DNA of 9,497 nt from Mariniphaga sp. (GCA_013203525.1 JABMQB010000544.1:1-9497); one strand, 5' to 3'. Shown: positions 1 to 9,284, numbered from the stretch's first letter. Translations and numbers: made by a program. Notes: generated by a model not told the origin, from the letters alone.

Positions 1-1007
1 TTATGGAGATGTGTACTCCAATTGTTTATGGCTCTCCAAAAGTAGCAGCTTACCACCGAAAAGCACTCGATATTGATAATCTGAGTTTTAACCACATTCG
101 AAATCCTGGTGAATCAGCCTCCAAAAAGGCAAATATCATAAATTGTATTGATGACAACATCCGGGTTGAATTAGGAAAATCTACTCAAATGGCAGGGGAG
201 TCATCTTTTGCTGCACTTGAAAGAGCCGCTGATGATCTGTATAATGGCGAGATTGATGTTTTAGTTACTGCTCCTATTAATAAGGATAATATCCAAAGTG
301 AAAAATTTTCATTCCCCGGGCATACTGAATATCTGATTCAAAAATTTAATGTTACTGATTATCTGATGCTTATGGTAAGCGAGCAGATGAGAATTGGTAT
401 TGTTACCGGCCATATACCACTTGAACAAGTTTCAAAAAGTCTTACCAGGGAATTAATAATATCTAAAATAAGAATAATTGCTCAATCATTGATAGAAGAC
501 TTTAGCGTAACTGCACCTCGTATTGCAGTATTAGGGTTGAATCCTCACGCTGGCGACAATGGATTACTTGGAAACGAAGAGAAGGAAATTATTGAACCTG
601 CAATTAAAGAAGCCAGGGATGAAGGAGTCGTAGTAATGGGTCCCTATTCCGCGGATGGCTTTTTTGGATCAGGTGATTATACTAAATTTGACGCAACCCT
701 TGCAATGTACCACGACCAGGGCCTTACCCCTTTTAAATTGGCTTCTTTTGAAAGAGGAATTAACTTTACCGCCGGATTACCAGTGATACGAACTTCACCG
801 GCACATGGAACTGCTTACAACATTGCAGGCGAAGGGAAAGCATCTGCTGAATCATTTAGAGAGGCTCTTTATCTGGCCATAGATTTATTCAAAAACCGGG
901 AGATTTATTCCGAAATTTCAAAAAATCCACTAAAAAAATATGAGATTAATCCTAACCATGTTGATGAAAGTGTAGATATTGAAGCAGAAGAAGAAACCGA
1001 TATTTAA
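1..1007 (+). CDS. pdxA: 4-hydroxythreonine-4-phosphate dehydrogenase PdxA (5' partial)
   Basis: PdxA oxidises 4-phosphohydroxy-L-threonine with NAD(P)+; the product decarboxylates to 3-amino-2-oxopropyl phosphate, which PdxJ uses to make pyridoxine 5'-phosphate. It is a cytosolic, metal-dependent homodimer of the PdxA/isocitrate-dehydrogenase-like fold. Family signatures are visible in the 334 residues read from the ATG at base 3: FPGHTEY near 104-110, TGHIPL (His137), NPHAGDNG (His182), AMYHDQGLTPFK at 234-245 and SPAHGTAYNIAGEGKA (His268). The three His match the metal ligands known in E. coli PdxA. The gene is cut by the window edge: the usual N-terminal block, a glycine-rich stretch of about 30 residues, is missing, and the visible sequence starts at what is normally an internal segment (CTPIVYGSPKVAAYHRKAL). 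The ATG at base 3 is therefore probably not the real start. The C-terminus carries an acidic tail (ESVDIEAEEETDI). The stop is TAA at 1005-1007, 11 bases before ruvA. Confidence 0.95.
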   Translation, partial: MEMCTPIVYGSPKVAAYHRKALDIDNLSFNHIRNPGESASKKANIINCIDDNIRVELGKSTQMAGESSFAALERAADDLYNGEIDVLVTAPINKDNIQSEKFSFPGHTEYLIQKFNVTDYLMLMVSEQMRIGIVTGHIPLEQVSKSLTRELIISKIRIIAQSLIEDFSVTAPRIAVLGLNPHAGDNGLLGNEEKEIIEPAIKEARDEGVVVMGPYSADGFFGSGDYTKFDATLAMYHDQGLTPFKLASFERGINFTAGLPVIRTSPAHGTAYNIAGEGKASAESFREALYLAIDLFKNREIYSEISKNPLKKYEINPNHVDESVDIEAEEETDI

Positions 1008-1018
1008 AATCGTCAGTT

Positions 1019-1600
1019 ATGTATGAATTTATTAAAGGGGAAATAACTGAAATAAATCCGGCATATATCGTAGTTGAAACCGGGGGCATTGGCTATTCAA
1101 TCAAAATTTCGTTAAATACATATTCAAAATTAAATAAAGAAAAAACCACAAAAGTACTAATCCACCAATTGGTCCGTGAAGATGCACACTTGCTGTTCGG
1201 TTTTGCGGAAGATGCAGAACGTGAACTTTTCAGAAGTCTTATTTCGGTAAATGGAGTTGGTGCAAATACAGCAATAATGATGCTTTCATCTTTAAGCCCT
1301 GATGAAATTATTTCTGCTATTTCCACCGATAATGTTAATATTCTAAAAAGTATAAAAGGAATTGGTGCCAAAACAGCCCAACGTATAATAATCGACCTGA
1401 AAGATAAACTCGGGAAATTCGCGGAAACAGGGCAAATTTTAACAAGTGGAGACAATACTATACGAAATGAATCGTTATCTGCTTTAGTCATGTTGGGCTT
1501 TGCAAAAAAGGATGCGGAAAAGACACTTGACAAAATTTTAAATGAGAATCCGGGATTGACAGTTGAAAGTGTAATCAAACACGCGTTAAAAAGATTATAA
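1019..1600 (+). CDS. ruvA: Holliday junction branch migration complex subunit RuvA
   Basis: RuvA binds four-way DNA junctions as a tetramer and loads the RuvB ATPase, which drives branch migration in recombinational repair; RuvC then resolves the junction. The 193-residue product is close to the usual length (E. coli about 203). It shows the three-domain plan: an N-terminal OB-fold (about 1-65, with TGGIGYSIKI and the REDAHLLFGF segment at 53-62), two helix-hairpin-helix motifs (SVNGVGANTA at 76-85, SIKGIGAKTA at 111-120) that contact the DNA backbone, and a C-terminal helical domain III (about 148-193) that binds RuvB, joined by a polar linker. The ATG at 1019 begins MYEFIKGEI, matching the family's usual first strand, so the start is well supported. 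No Shine-Dalgarno is visible, as is usual for Bacteroidota. It lies 11 bases after pdxA and ends 2 bases before sprA; ruvB and ruvC are not in the window. Confidence 0.97.
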   Translation: MYEFIKGEITEINPAYIVVETGGIGYSIKISLNTYSKLNKEKTTKVLIHQLVREDAHLLFGFAEDAERELFRSLISVNGVGANTAIMMLSSLSPDEIISAISTDNVNILKSIKGIGAKTAQRIIIDLKDKLGKFAETGQILTSGDNTIRNESLSALVMLGFAKKDAEKTLDKILNENPGLTVESVIKHALKRL

Positions 1601-1602
1601 GC

Positions 1603-1680
1603 TTGAGAAGATTAGTACGTACTATATTCGCATTTAACGTTTTTATATGGTTCCTGGGGGTGAGTTATTTTGCCCCAGCT
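1603..1680 (+). other. Probable Sec signal peptide of SprA
   Basis: The first 26 codons after the TTG give a basic n-region (RRLVR), a hydrophobic core (TIFAFNVFIWFLGVSYF) and a small-residue end (APA). This fits export across the inner membrane before outer-membrane insertion. The cleavage site, near Ala24-Ala26, is an estimate by eye. The segment is the main evidence that translation starts at TTG 1603. Confidence 0.7.
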
Positions 1681-4600
1681 ATCAACTATAAAAACAATCA
1701 TATTTCTGATACTTATTCCATTCTTCAGGATACGGTTGGCATTGATACAACCGGAACATTACCTTACCCATTTGAAGACGAACCTGCATTCTCAATTTCA
1801 GAAGGAGACACATCAAAACTTTATTTAGACAAACCCGGAAATATTAAATATGAAATTGAATATGATCCTTTAACAGGTGAATATATTTTTTATCAGAAAA
1901 TAGGTGATTTTAATTACCGCCTCCCAAAAACAATGACCCTTGATGATTATATGGACTATGATTTCGAAAAATCTATTAAAGATTATTGGAAACAAAGGAC
2001 CGATATTGAAGACATGCAGCAACAGGGATCACTTATTCCAAAACTTATTATTGGTGGAGAAGCTTTCAATAGAATTTTTGGGGGCAACACTGTCAATATC
2101 AGACCACAAGGCTATGTCGAAGTTAGTTTTGGTTATCAGATGAATGCAACCGATAATCCAGCTATTCCTGAACGATTACGCAAAGTTCCAACATTCGATT
2201 TTGATGAAAAAATTCAAATGAATGTAACGGGTGAAATTGGTGAAAAAATGAAGATGAGGGTTAACTATAATACTGAAGCAACCTTCGATTACGAAAATAA
2301 AATGAACCTGGAATATACCGGCGATGAGGATGAAATTATTAAACGGATAGAAGCCGGTAACGTTTCATTACCACTCAACGGATCGCTTATCACAGGTGCT
2401 TCAAACCTTTTTGGTGTAAAAGCTGAAATGCAATTCGGAAAACTTACTTTAACTACACTTTTCTCACAACACAAAGGTGAAACACGTTCGGTTGAAACTG
2501 AAGGTGGAGCGCAAATCACCAATTTTGAAATTCCTGTTTACGATTATGATGCCAACAGGCATTTTTTCCTGGCACAATATTTCAGAGATCAGTATAATGA
2601 TGCGCTACGTAACCTGCAGTTTGTTCAGTCAAATATTACTATAAATAAAGTTGAAGTCTGGATAACCAATAAATCAAGTAATTTTAACGATTCCCGAAAT
2701 TTGATCGCTTTACAGGACCTAGGCGAAAAAGAACCAAATATTTACAATGAAATACCCGATTTCCAGGAAACCATAGGATTACCATATCCGGATAACTTAT
2801 ACCCATCAAATGAAGCTAATGGCTTGTACCAACAAATGAGTACTACTTATAATGCCATACGCGATGCAGAAAATATTACTTCAACAATGGCTTCATTTGG
2901 TAGTGCATTTACAGGTGGTAGAGATTTTGAAAAACTCGAAAATGCCAGAAAACTTAAAAGCTCAGAATATAGAATAAATGAACAACTGGGATATATATCA
3001 TTAAATCAGGCTTTAAATTCTGATGAAATATTAGCCATTGCTTTCAATTTTACTGCAAACGGAAAAACCTATCAGGTTGGCGAATTTTCAACCGATGGGA
3101 TTGATGCCCCTCAATCCCTGATCCTTAAACTTATTAAAGGGACAAACCTTTCACCATCACTTCCCACCTGGGACCTGATGATGAAAAATATATATAAGCT
3201 GGATGCCTATCAAATGTCAAATGATGAGTTCATTTTAAATATAATGTACCATAACGACTCTATAGGCACATATATAAATTACCTGCCAGACAGTAGAATT
3301 GAAGGGCATATTCTCCTTGAGGTTGTTAATCTTGATAAACTAAATAAACAAAGAGATCCTTATAAAGATGGTATTTTCGATTATGTGGAAGGAATTACCG
3401 TAAATTCAAATAGTGCTCACATTATATTCCCGGTTTTGGAACCCTTTGGAAAAAGCCTGGCAGATTCATTGCAGGATCAAAAATTCATAGATAAGTATGT
3501 TTTTCAAACATTATATGATTCTACAAAAACTTTTGCCGAACAAGATGCCGAACATAATAAATTCCTGATCACAGGTAGTTTTAAAGGTTCTTCAAGTTCT
3601 GAAATTCCGGTGGGATCTATAAATCTTGCACAAGGTTCGGTTAAAGTAACAGCTGGTGGCCGCGAATTAGTCGAGAATGTTGACTATACTGTCGACTATG
3701 CGTTAGGCCGTGTGAAAATAATTAATCAGGGGCTGTTAGAAGCAAACACTCCAATTCAGGTATCAACCGAAAGTGAAGACCTTTTTAGCATGCAACAAAA
3801 AACAATGATTGGAGCGCATGCAAATTACGAAATCTCGGACAACTTCAATATTGCTGCAACCATGTTGCATATGCGTGAAAGGCCGTTAACACAAAAAGTT
3901 GATTATGGTGAAGATCCAATTTCCAATACCATTGTTGGTTTAGATACAAGATATTATACAGAAAGCCAGTTTATTACCAAGCTGGTTGATAAATTGCCAT
4001 TTTATAATACAAAAGCACCTTCGAGTATTGATATTGAAGTAGAAGTTGCAAAATTATATCCGGGACATTCAAAAGTTATTAAAAAAGGAGGTACTGCATA
4101 TATCGATGATTTTGAAAGTACAAAAACCAACATCGATATGAGGACAAAGCAAGCCTGGGTAATTGCAAGTACACCACAATACCAGCAAATATTCCCCGAA
4201 GCAAATACATCCAATTCTTTGGAATACGGATTTAACCGCGCAAAACTTGCATGGTATGTAATCGACCCTTTATTTTTAAGAAATAATTCGCTTACACCTT
4301 CGCATATAAAAAACGATAAAGAACTTCAATCAAACCATTTTGTAAGGGAAGTTTTTGAAAAAGAAATATTCCCGGCAAAAGAATCACCTGTTGGACAACC
4401 CACAAATATTTCAATTTTAGACCTTGCATTTTATCCTTCTGAAAGAGGTCCTTATAATTTCGACACACGTCCTACGGCTTATTCATCCGGATTAAATCCT
4501 GACGGAACCCTTCGCGATCCAAAATCACGCTGGGGAGGAATTATGCGCAAAATCGAATCAAGCGATTTTGAATCGCAGAATATTGAGTTTATCGAATTCT

Positions 4601-7600
4601 GGTTAATGGATCCTTTTGCAAACGATGAATTAAATCAACATCAGGGAGGTAATCTTTATTTTAACTTCGGTGAAATTTCAGAAGATATTTTAAAGGATTC
4701 AAAAAAAGCTTTTGAAAATGGGTTACCATCAACAAGCGAAGTTGTAAATGTTGACACAACAATCTGGGGTCGTGTCCCAACCCAGCAATCGCTTGTTAAT
4801 TCGTTTGATGCCAGCACAGAAGCACGGCAATACCAGGATGTTGGGCTTGATGGTTTGAGCGATGGCGATGAACAGGATTATTTTCAACCATATATCAATG
4901 ATATCCAAAATATTCTTGATCAACAGGCATTAAATAACTATTTGGGAGATCCTGCAGGAGACAACTATCATTATTTCAGAGGTTCTGATTACGACGAACA
5001 GCAATTAGGAATCCTCGAACGATATAAAAATTATAACGGTTTTGAAGGGAATTCTCCAACTACCGAAATGAAAATTGAATCTTACCCTACTTCATCATCA
5101 ACCTTACCCGATATTGAAGATATAAATGATGATAATACCCTGAATGAATATGAACGTTATTATCAATATCAGGTAAGTATCAGAAAAGAAGATATGATTC
5201 TTGGGCAGAATTATATTACCGATATAAGAGAAGCCAATATTCAATTAAAAAATGGTGAAACGGGAGCAGTTAAATGGTATCAGTTTAAAATTCCGGTACG
5301 TTCCCCCGACCAGGTATATGGTTCAATATCCGATTTCAAATCGATACGTTTTATGCGTATGTTCTTAAATGATTTTGCCGATCCGGTAATATTAAGGTTT
5401 GCAACACTTAACCTGGTTCGTGCCGATTGGAGAAGATATTCAAGGGATTTATCTGAAAATAATGTTACATCGCTCACTACAGAATTTGATGTTTCGGCTG
5501 TGAATATCGAAGAAAACGGAAGCCGCCGACCAATAAATTATATCCTCCCCCCTGAAATCGACCGTGTAATTGATCCGGCAAACCCACAACTTCGTCAATT
5601 GAATGAACAATCGATGATGCTAAAGGTTACCGACCTTGAACAAGGGGACGCAAGAGCTGCCTACAAAAACATCGGTATGGATTTTAGGTTGTATAAAAAG
5701 TTACGGATGGAGGTACATGCCGAAGAAATTGAAGGGTATGAAATTGAAGATAATGAGCTATCGCTTTTTATTAGAATTGGAACTGATTTCAATTTTAATT
5801 ATTATGAATACGAAGTACCTTTAAAATTAACACCTGCATCAACATCAAGGTATAATGGTGAAATTGAATCAGACCGATATATTGTTTGGCCAGATGAAAA
5901 CAGGATTAACCTTCCTCTAAATTTATTTACAGATGCTAAACAACAAAGAAATGCCCAAATGAGGCAAGTTGGTTCAAATATTAGTATGCAGGATGTATTT
6001 GAAATTGCCCATGAAGGCTGGTATGGTGGTAAAAACAGGGTAAAAATAAAAGGGAACCCTAACCTGGGTAATGTTGCAGTAATGATGGTTGGAATCAAGA
6101 ATGGGACAAAACAAGTAAATACCGGTCCCCGATCAATCGAAGTTTGGGTTAACGAACTGCGCCTCACTGATTTTGATGAAGAGGGAGGTTGGGCTGCTAA
6201 CGGCCGGATTACGGCAAGACTAGCTGATTTAGGCTCAGTTACTTTTGCCGGACGAACCCGTTCTGCTGGTTTTGGAAGTATCGAAAGACGAATTAACGAA
6301 CGTAGTTTAGAAGACCTGGTTGAGTACGATATTGCATCGTCTATCGACCTGGGAAAATTTTTCCCTGAAAAATTAGGAGTAAGGTTACCCATGTATTTTG
6401 GATATTCCCAAAGCACAAAAAATCCAAAATATAATCCGCTTGATCCTGATATTGAACTTAAAGAATCGTTAAGAAATGCTGAGAATGCTAATATAAGAGA
6501 CTCAATAAAAAATATCTCTCAGGATTTGATTAAACGAAAGAGTATTAATTTCAATAATATTAGAATAGAACCGCAAAGTGGATCAGCAAAACCGAGTATT
6601 ATATCACCACAAAACTTTTCCTTGTCGTATTCTTATAGTGAAACATTCAGAAGAAATATAAATACTGAATACAATATAAATAAAAATTACCGGGGATTAT
6701 TCTCATACAATTACAGCAACAGGTCCGAAATATTTTCACCTTTTAAAAAGATTAAATTCTTACAAAAAGGGCCTTTAAAACTGATAGGAGATTTTGGCTT
6801 TTATCCTCTGCCAACACAAATTTCATTCAGGACCGACCTATCAAGAAGATATAACGAAATTCAGGCAAGAAATATAACCAACCCTGCTCTGAGATTGCCA
6901 CGAACCTATCAAAAAGATTTCCTTTGGAACCGTTTTTTCGATCTTCGATATAATGTAACCAGTGCGTTACGATTTGATTTTTCTTCAAATAGCACCTCCA
7001 GAATTGATGAGCCTGAGGGGCGAATTAACAGGCATGATGATGATTACCAATGGAAAAAAGATTCAATCCTGAATAATTTATGGAATATGGGCCGGCCTAC
7101 TATTTATAACCATAATGTAAATATTTCATATCAGCTCCCATTAAATAAATTCAAATTGTTAAGATTTATGAATGCTCGCGCAACCTACAAAGGAACTTAC
7201 AATTGGCAGGCGGGCCCTATTACAGCTGATACCATCAGATTAGGAAATTATATTGAAAATACTCAAAATTTGAGCTTTATTACTACAATGAACCTGACTC
7301 AATTATATAACCTGGTTCCATATTTTAAAGAAATAAATTCAAAATACAGACGAACCGGACGAAGTTACAGTTCACAAAGTAGAAATTCCTCAGCCAGAAG
7401 TACACCTCAACCTTCAACAAGGCAACCTGCCGAACAAAAAGAAGTTACATATAGTGAAGAAGATATTTCACTAATGGCAAACCTGCCAAAAAGAATAAAC
7501 CATAAACTAAATACAGAAGAGGTTTCAATTGAAGTAACCAATTCAGAAGGATTAGTTGTACAGGGTGATTTGGAAGTTCTTGATAAAAATAAAGTTGTTT

Positions 7601-9114
7601 TTACTTCATCGGTCGATGTAAGCGGAGCCTCGGTTAAAATTATTGGTGTTAAAACAGTAAATAATATATTGAAAACTATTCTGGAACTTAGTACACGTAT
7701 GCTGATAGGAGTACAAAATATATCTGTTGATTATAGTATTCGAGGTGGAACGGTTTTACCTGGATACCTTCCGGAACCAAAAGTATTCGGTGGGACTAAC
7801 TATAAACCCGACCAGGCAATTTTTGGCGATAATTTTATAGAAAGTTATGCGCCGGGAGTTCCATTCCTTTTTGGCTGGCAAGATGAAAAGTTCCCGATGA
7901 AAGCTGCTCAAAACGGTTGGATAACCTCCGATTCATTGCTTAATGTTCCTTATTCAATAAGTAAAACTGAAAGATTTTCGGTGCGTTCAACGATTGAACC
8001 TCTTCCCGATTTAAGTATACAACTCACTGCTGAACGTACATTTACCAAAAACTTTAGAGAGTTCTTTAGTTATAACCAGAGTACAGGTATTTTTGAAGGT
8101 AATAGCCGTTCAGAAACCGGAGCATTTACCATGTCGACTTTTACATGGGGAACTGCATTTTTTGCAATTGGCGACAGTGAAGTTAAACGTTCCGAAGCTT
8201 TTGAGAATTTCAACGAATATAGAGTAATTATTGCAGAACGGCTTGCTGCAGAACGTGCTTCAAGTGAAAATTCAGGATACAGCCGGGGAGATCAGGAATT
8301 TCCTGATGGCTACGGCCCAACATCCATTGAAGTTATGGTTCCTGCTTTCCTCGCAGCATACCAAAACAGAGATCCAGAAAAAGTTTCACTGGGTATGTTC
8401 CCATCCATTAAACATATCAGGCCAAACTGGAGAATTTCGTACGATGGAATGATTAATCAGATTCCAGGATTGAACCGAATAATACAATCTTTGAATTTTA
8501 CGCACTCGTACCGTTCGTCATATAATGTGGGTTCATTTTTAACTAATTTGAACTTTATGACTGAAGATAATGGCCTTAGTTATATAAGAGATATTCAGAA
8601 TAATTTTATCCCTGCCTTTGAATTTAATTCAGTTACCATACAGGAATCATTCAGCCCGCTGATTAATATAGATATAATGTGGGCCAACGATCTCTCAACC
8701 CGGGCAAATATCAAACGTACAAGAACTTTGAATATGTCATTTGCAAATAACCAGTTAACTGAAATAATAAGCAGTGAATACGGATTTGGGGTTGGATTCA
8801 GGTTTACACAAATGGATCTGATTATTAAAACCAAAAATTCACAACAATCGTACTCAAACGACCTCAACGTTACAGCTGATTTAACATACCGAAAAAACAA
8901 AACAATTTTAAGAAAACTGGTAGAGGCCGATAATCAAATTACAGGCGGGACTAGTGTATTTAACCTTAAAACAACGGCTGATTATATGCTTAGCGACAGG
9001 TTTCAATTGCGCCTGTATTTCGATAAGGTTATTAATACTCCTTTTACATCAAATACCTTTAGAACTGCAAATACCAATTTTGGAGTTAGTTTCAGGTTTA
9101 CACTGGCACAATAG
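1603..9114 (+). CDS. sprA: SprA/Sov, T9SS outer-membrane translocon
   Basis: SprA (Sov in Porphyromonas) is the giant outer-membrane beta-barrel that forms the T9SS protein-conducting pore; the Flavobacterium johnsoniae protein is known as a 36-strand single-chain barrel, and gliding species need it for adhesin export. The 2503-residue product is in the family's size range. Family-like segments occur in order: PYPFEDE (54-60), GGNTVNIRPQGYVEVSFGYQM (from about 160), NVSLPLNGSLITGASNLFGVK (about 253-273), AYIDDFES (about 832), FIEFWLMDPF (about 996), a DGYGPTSIEVMVPAFLAAY block (about 2230), and many alternating barrel strands ending FGVSFRFTLAQ, a typical C-terminal strand. The first 26 residues look like a Sec signal peptide. 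The start is TTG: the next in-frame Met (about residue 111) would remove the signal peptide, and TGA at 1564 blocks extension upstream. Residues about 1915-1946 form a Ser/Arg/Gln/Pro-rich linker. The gene starts 2 bases after ruvA, suggesting translational coupling. Confidence 0.97.
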   Translation: MRRLVRTIFAFNVFIWFLGVSYFAPAINYKNNHISDTYSILQDTVGIDTTGTLPYPFEDEPAFSISEGDTSKLYLDKPGNIKYEIEYDPLTGEYIFYQKIGDFNYRLPKTMTLDDYMDYDFEKSIKDYWKQRTDIEDMQQQGSLIPKLIIGGEAFNRIFGGNTVNIRPQGYVEVSFGYQMNATDNPAIPERLRKVPTFDFDEKIQMNVTGEIGEKMKMRVNYNTEATFDYENKMNLEYTGDEDEIIKRIEAGNVSLPLNGSLITGASNLFGVKAEMQFGKLTLTTLFSQHKGETRSVETEGGAQITNFEIPVYDYDANRHFFLAQYFRDQYNDALRNLQFVQSNITINKVEVWITNKSSNFNDSRNLIALQDLGEKEPNIYNEIPDFQETIGLPYPDNLYPSNEANGLYQQMSTTYNAIRDAENITSTMASFGSAFTGGRDFEKLENARKLKSSEYRINEQLGYISLNQALNSDEILAIAFNFTANGKTYQVGEFSTDGIDAPQSLILKLIKGTNLSPSLPTWDLMMKNIYKLDAYQMSNDEFILNIMYHNDSIGTYINYLPDSRIEGHILLEVVNLDKLNKQRDPYKDGIFDYVEGITVNSNSAHIIFPVLEPFGKSLADSLQDQKFIDKYVFQTLYDSTKTFAEQDAEHNKFLITGSFKGSSSSEIPVGSINLAQGSVKVTAGGRELVENVDYTVDYALGRVKIINQGLLEANTPIQVSTESEDLFSMQQKTMIGAHANYEISDNFNIAATMLHMRERPLTQKVDYGEDPISNTIVGLDTRYYTESQFITKLVDKLPFYNTKAPSSIDIEVEVAKLYPGHSKVIKKGGTAYIDDFESTKTNIDMRTKQAWVIASTPQYQQIFPEANTSNSLEYGFNRAKLAWYVIDPLFLRNNSLTPSHIKNDKELQSNHFVREVFEKEIFPAKESPVGQPTNISILDLAFYPSERGPYNFDTRPTAYSSGLNPDGTLRDPKSRWGGIMRKIESSDFESQNIEFIEFWLMDPFANDELNQHQGGNLYFNFGEISEDILKDSKKAFENGLPSTSEVVNVDTTIWGRVPTQQSLVNSFDASTEARQYQDVGLDGLSDGDEQDYFQPYINDIQNILDQQALNNYLGDPAGDNYHYFRGSDYDEQQLGILERYKNYNGFEGNSPTTEMKIESYPTSSSTLPDIEDINDDNTLNEYERYYQYQVSIRKEDMILGQNYITDIREANIQLKNGETGAVKWYQFKIPVRSPDQVYGSISDFKSIRFMRMFLNDFADPVILRFATLNLVRADWRRYSRDLSENNVTSLTTEFDVSAVNIEENGSRRPINYILPPEIDRVIDPANPQLRQLNEQSMMLKVTDLEQGDARAAYKNIGMDFRLYKKLRMEVHAEEIEGYEIEDNELSLFIRIGTDFNFNYYEYEVPLKLTPASTSRYNGEIESDRYIVWPDENRINLPLNLFTDAKQQRNAQMRQVGSNISMQDVFEIAHEGWYGGKNRVKIKGNPNLGNVAVMMVGIKNGTKQVNTGPRSIEVWVNELRLTDFDEEGGWAANGRITARLADLGSVTFAGRTRSAGFGSIERRINERSLEDLVEYDIASSIDLGKFFPEKLGVRLPMYFGYSQSTKNPKYNPLDPDIELKESLRNAENANIRDSIKNISQDLIKRKSINFNNIRIEPQSGSAKPSIISPQNFSLSYSYSETFRRNINTEYNINKNYRGLFSYNYSNRSEIFSPFKKIKFLQKGPLKLIGDFGFYPLPTQISFRTDLSRRYNEIQARNITNPALRLPRTYQKDFLWNRFFDLRYNVTSALRFDFSSNSTSRIDEPEGRINRHDDDYQWKKDSILNNLWNMGRPTIYNHNVNISYQLPLNKFKLLRFMNARATYKGTYNWQAGPITADTIRLGNYIENTQNLSFITTMNLTQLYNLVPYFKEINSKYRRTGRSYSSQSRNSSARSTPQPSTRQPAEQKEVTYSEEDISLMANLPKRINHKLNTEEVSIEVTNSEGLVVQGDLEVLDKNKVVFTSSVDVSGASVKIIGVKTVNNILKTILELSTRMLIGVQNISVDYSIRGGTVLPGYLPEPKVFGGTNYKPDQAIFGDNFIESYAPGVPFLFGWQDEKFPMKAAQNGWITSDSLLNVPYSISKTERFSVRSTIEPLPDLSIQLTAERTFTKNFREFFSYNQSTGIFEGNSRSETGAFTMSTFTWGTAFFAIGDSEVKRSEAFENFNEYRVIIAERLAAERASSENSGYSRGDQEFPDGYGPTSIEVMVPAFLAAYQNRDPEKVSLGMFPSIKHIRPNWRISYDGMINQIPGLNRIIQSLNFTHSYRSSYNVGSFLTNLNFMTEDNGLSYIRDIQNNFIPAFEFNSVTIQESFSPLINIDIMWANDLSTRANIKRTRTLNMSFANNQLTEIISSEYGFGVGFRFTQMDLIIKTKNSQQSYSNDLNVTADLTYRKNKTILRKLVEADNQITGGTSVFNLKTTADYMLSDRFQLRLYFDKVINTPFTSNTFRTANTNFGVSFRFTLAQ

Positions 9115-9155
9115 AAATTTACAAATAAAAAATATTAATTTTTTTTCAGAATAAG

Positions 9156-9187
9156 GTTGTTTTTAAACAAAATATTTTCTTCTTTTG
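9156..9187 (+). promoter_or_regulatory. Candidate Bacteroidota-type (-33/-7) promoter for the Trp leader region
   Basis: GTTG at 9156-9159 resembles the -33 element (TTTG/TTG). TTCTTTTG at 9180-9187 matches the -7 element TAnnTTTG at five of six fixed positions, with T in place of A. The gap is 20 bases, close to the usual spacing. Transcription would begin around 9192-9196, leaving a very short 5' UTR of roughly 10-14 bases before the leader ATG at 9206, as is common for leader-peptide attenuators. The surrounding DNA is very AT-rich, so a chance match is possible. Confidence 0.4.
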
Positions 9188-9205
9188 CTCAACAAGAATA
9201 AAAAA

Positions 9206-9274
9206 ATGATACAAAAAAATACAATATGGCTTCCGTGGTGGGGTCTTTTTACTGTTAAAAGTGAGAAGTTATAG
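9206..9274 (+). CDS. Tryptophan-rich leader peptide 1 (trpL-like, 22 aa)
   Basis: A 22-codon ORF starts with ATG at 9206 and stops with TAG at 9272-9274. Its core reads NTIWLPWWGLF, with three Trp codons at 9227, 9236 and 9239, far above normal Trp use. It is followed by an intrinsic terminator and by RNA segments that can form alternative hairpins, the standard design of a Trp attenuation leader such as trpL of enteric bacteria. The peptide itself probably has no function; ribosome position while reading the Trp codons is the signal for charged tRNA-Trp. An A-rich stretch rather than a Shine-Dalgarno precedes the ATG, as is normal in this phylum. The TAG stop lies inside a hairpin strand, so a ribosome that reaches the stop masks the antiterminator strand. 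The sequence is not homologous to E. coli trpL in any way visible by eye, so the call rests on architecture. Confidence 0.8.
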   Translation: MIQKNTIWLPWWGLFTVKSEKL

Positions 9275-9284
9275 CCATATTGTG
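9220..9284 (+). promoter_or_regulatory. Attenuator 1, protector (1:2) hairpin
   Basis: TACAATATGGCT (9220-9231) pairs with AGCCATATTGTG (9273-9284): ten perfect Watson-Crick pairs, plus one A-T and one G-U at the base. The 5' strand contains the first Trp codon and the 3' strand overlaps the stop codon. A smaller CTTTT/AAAAG hairpin (9245-9249 with 9257-9261) can form in the loop. If the leader is not translated, this hairpin holds the downstream strand and the terminator forms; a ribosome stalled at the Trp codons at 9236-9241 covers the 5' strand and releases the 3' strand. Confidence 0.7.

Noticed and set aside
1093..1578. 161-codon minus-strand open frame opposite ruvA
   Set aside because: ruvA on the plus strand is well supported over its full length; the antisense frame shows no family signature and reads as a shadow.
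5802..6416. 204-codon minus-strand open frame inside sprA
   Set aside because: It lies antisense to conserved SprA coding sequence, has no recognisable motifs, and its composition is that expected of a reverse-strand shadow.
8954..9154. 66-codon plus-strand ORF overlapping the sprA 3' end
   Set aside because: It is out of frame within sprA barrel-coding sequence for most of its length and has no motif or plausible start context.
9127..9170. Possible terminators after sprA: an A-run/T-run pair at 9127-9148 and TTGTTT/AAACAA at 9157-9170
   Set aside because: Both stems are almost purely A-T, short or tightly looped, and lack a proper GC stem followed by a T-tract, so neither is a credible terminator.
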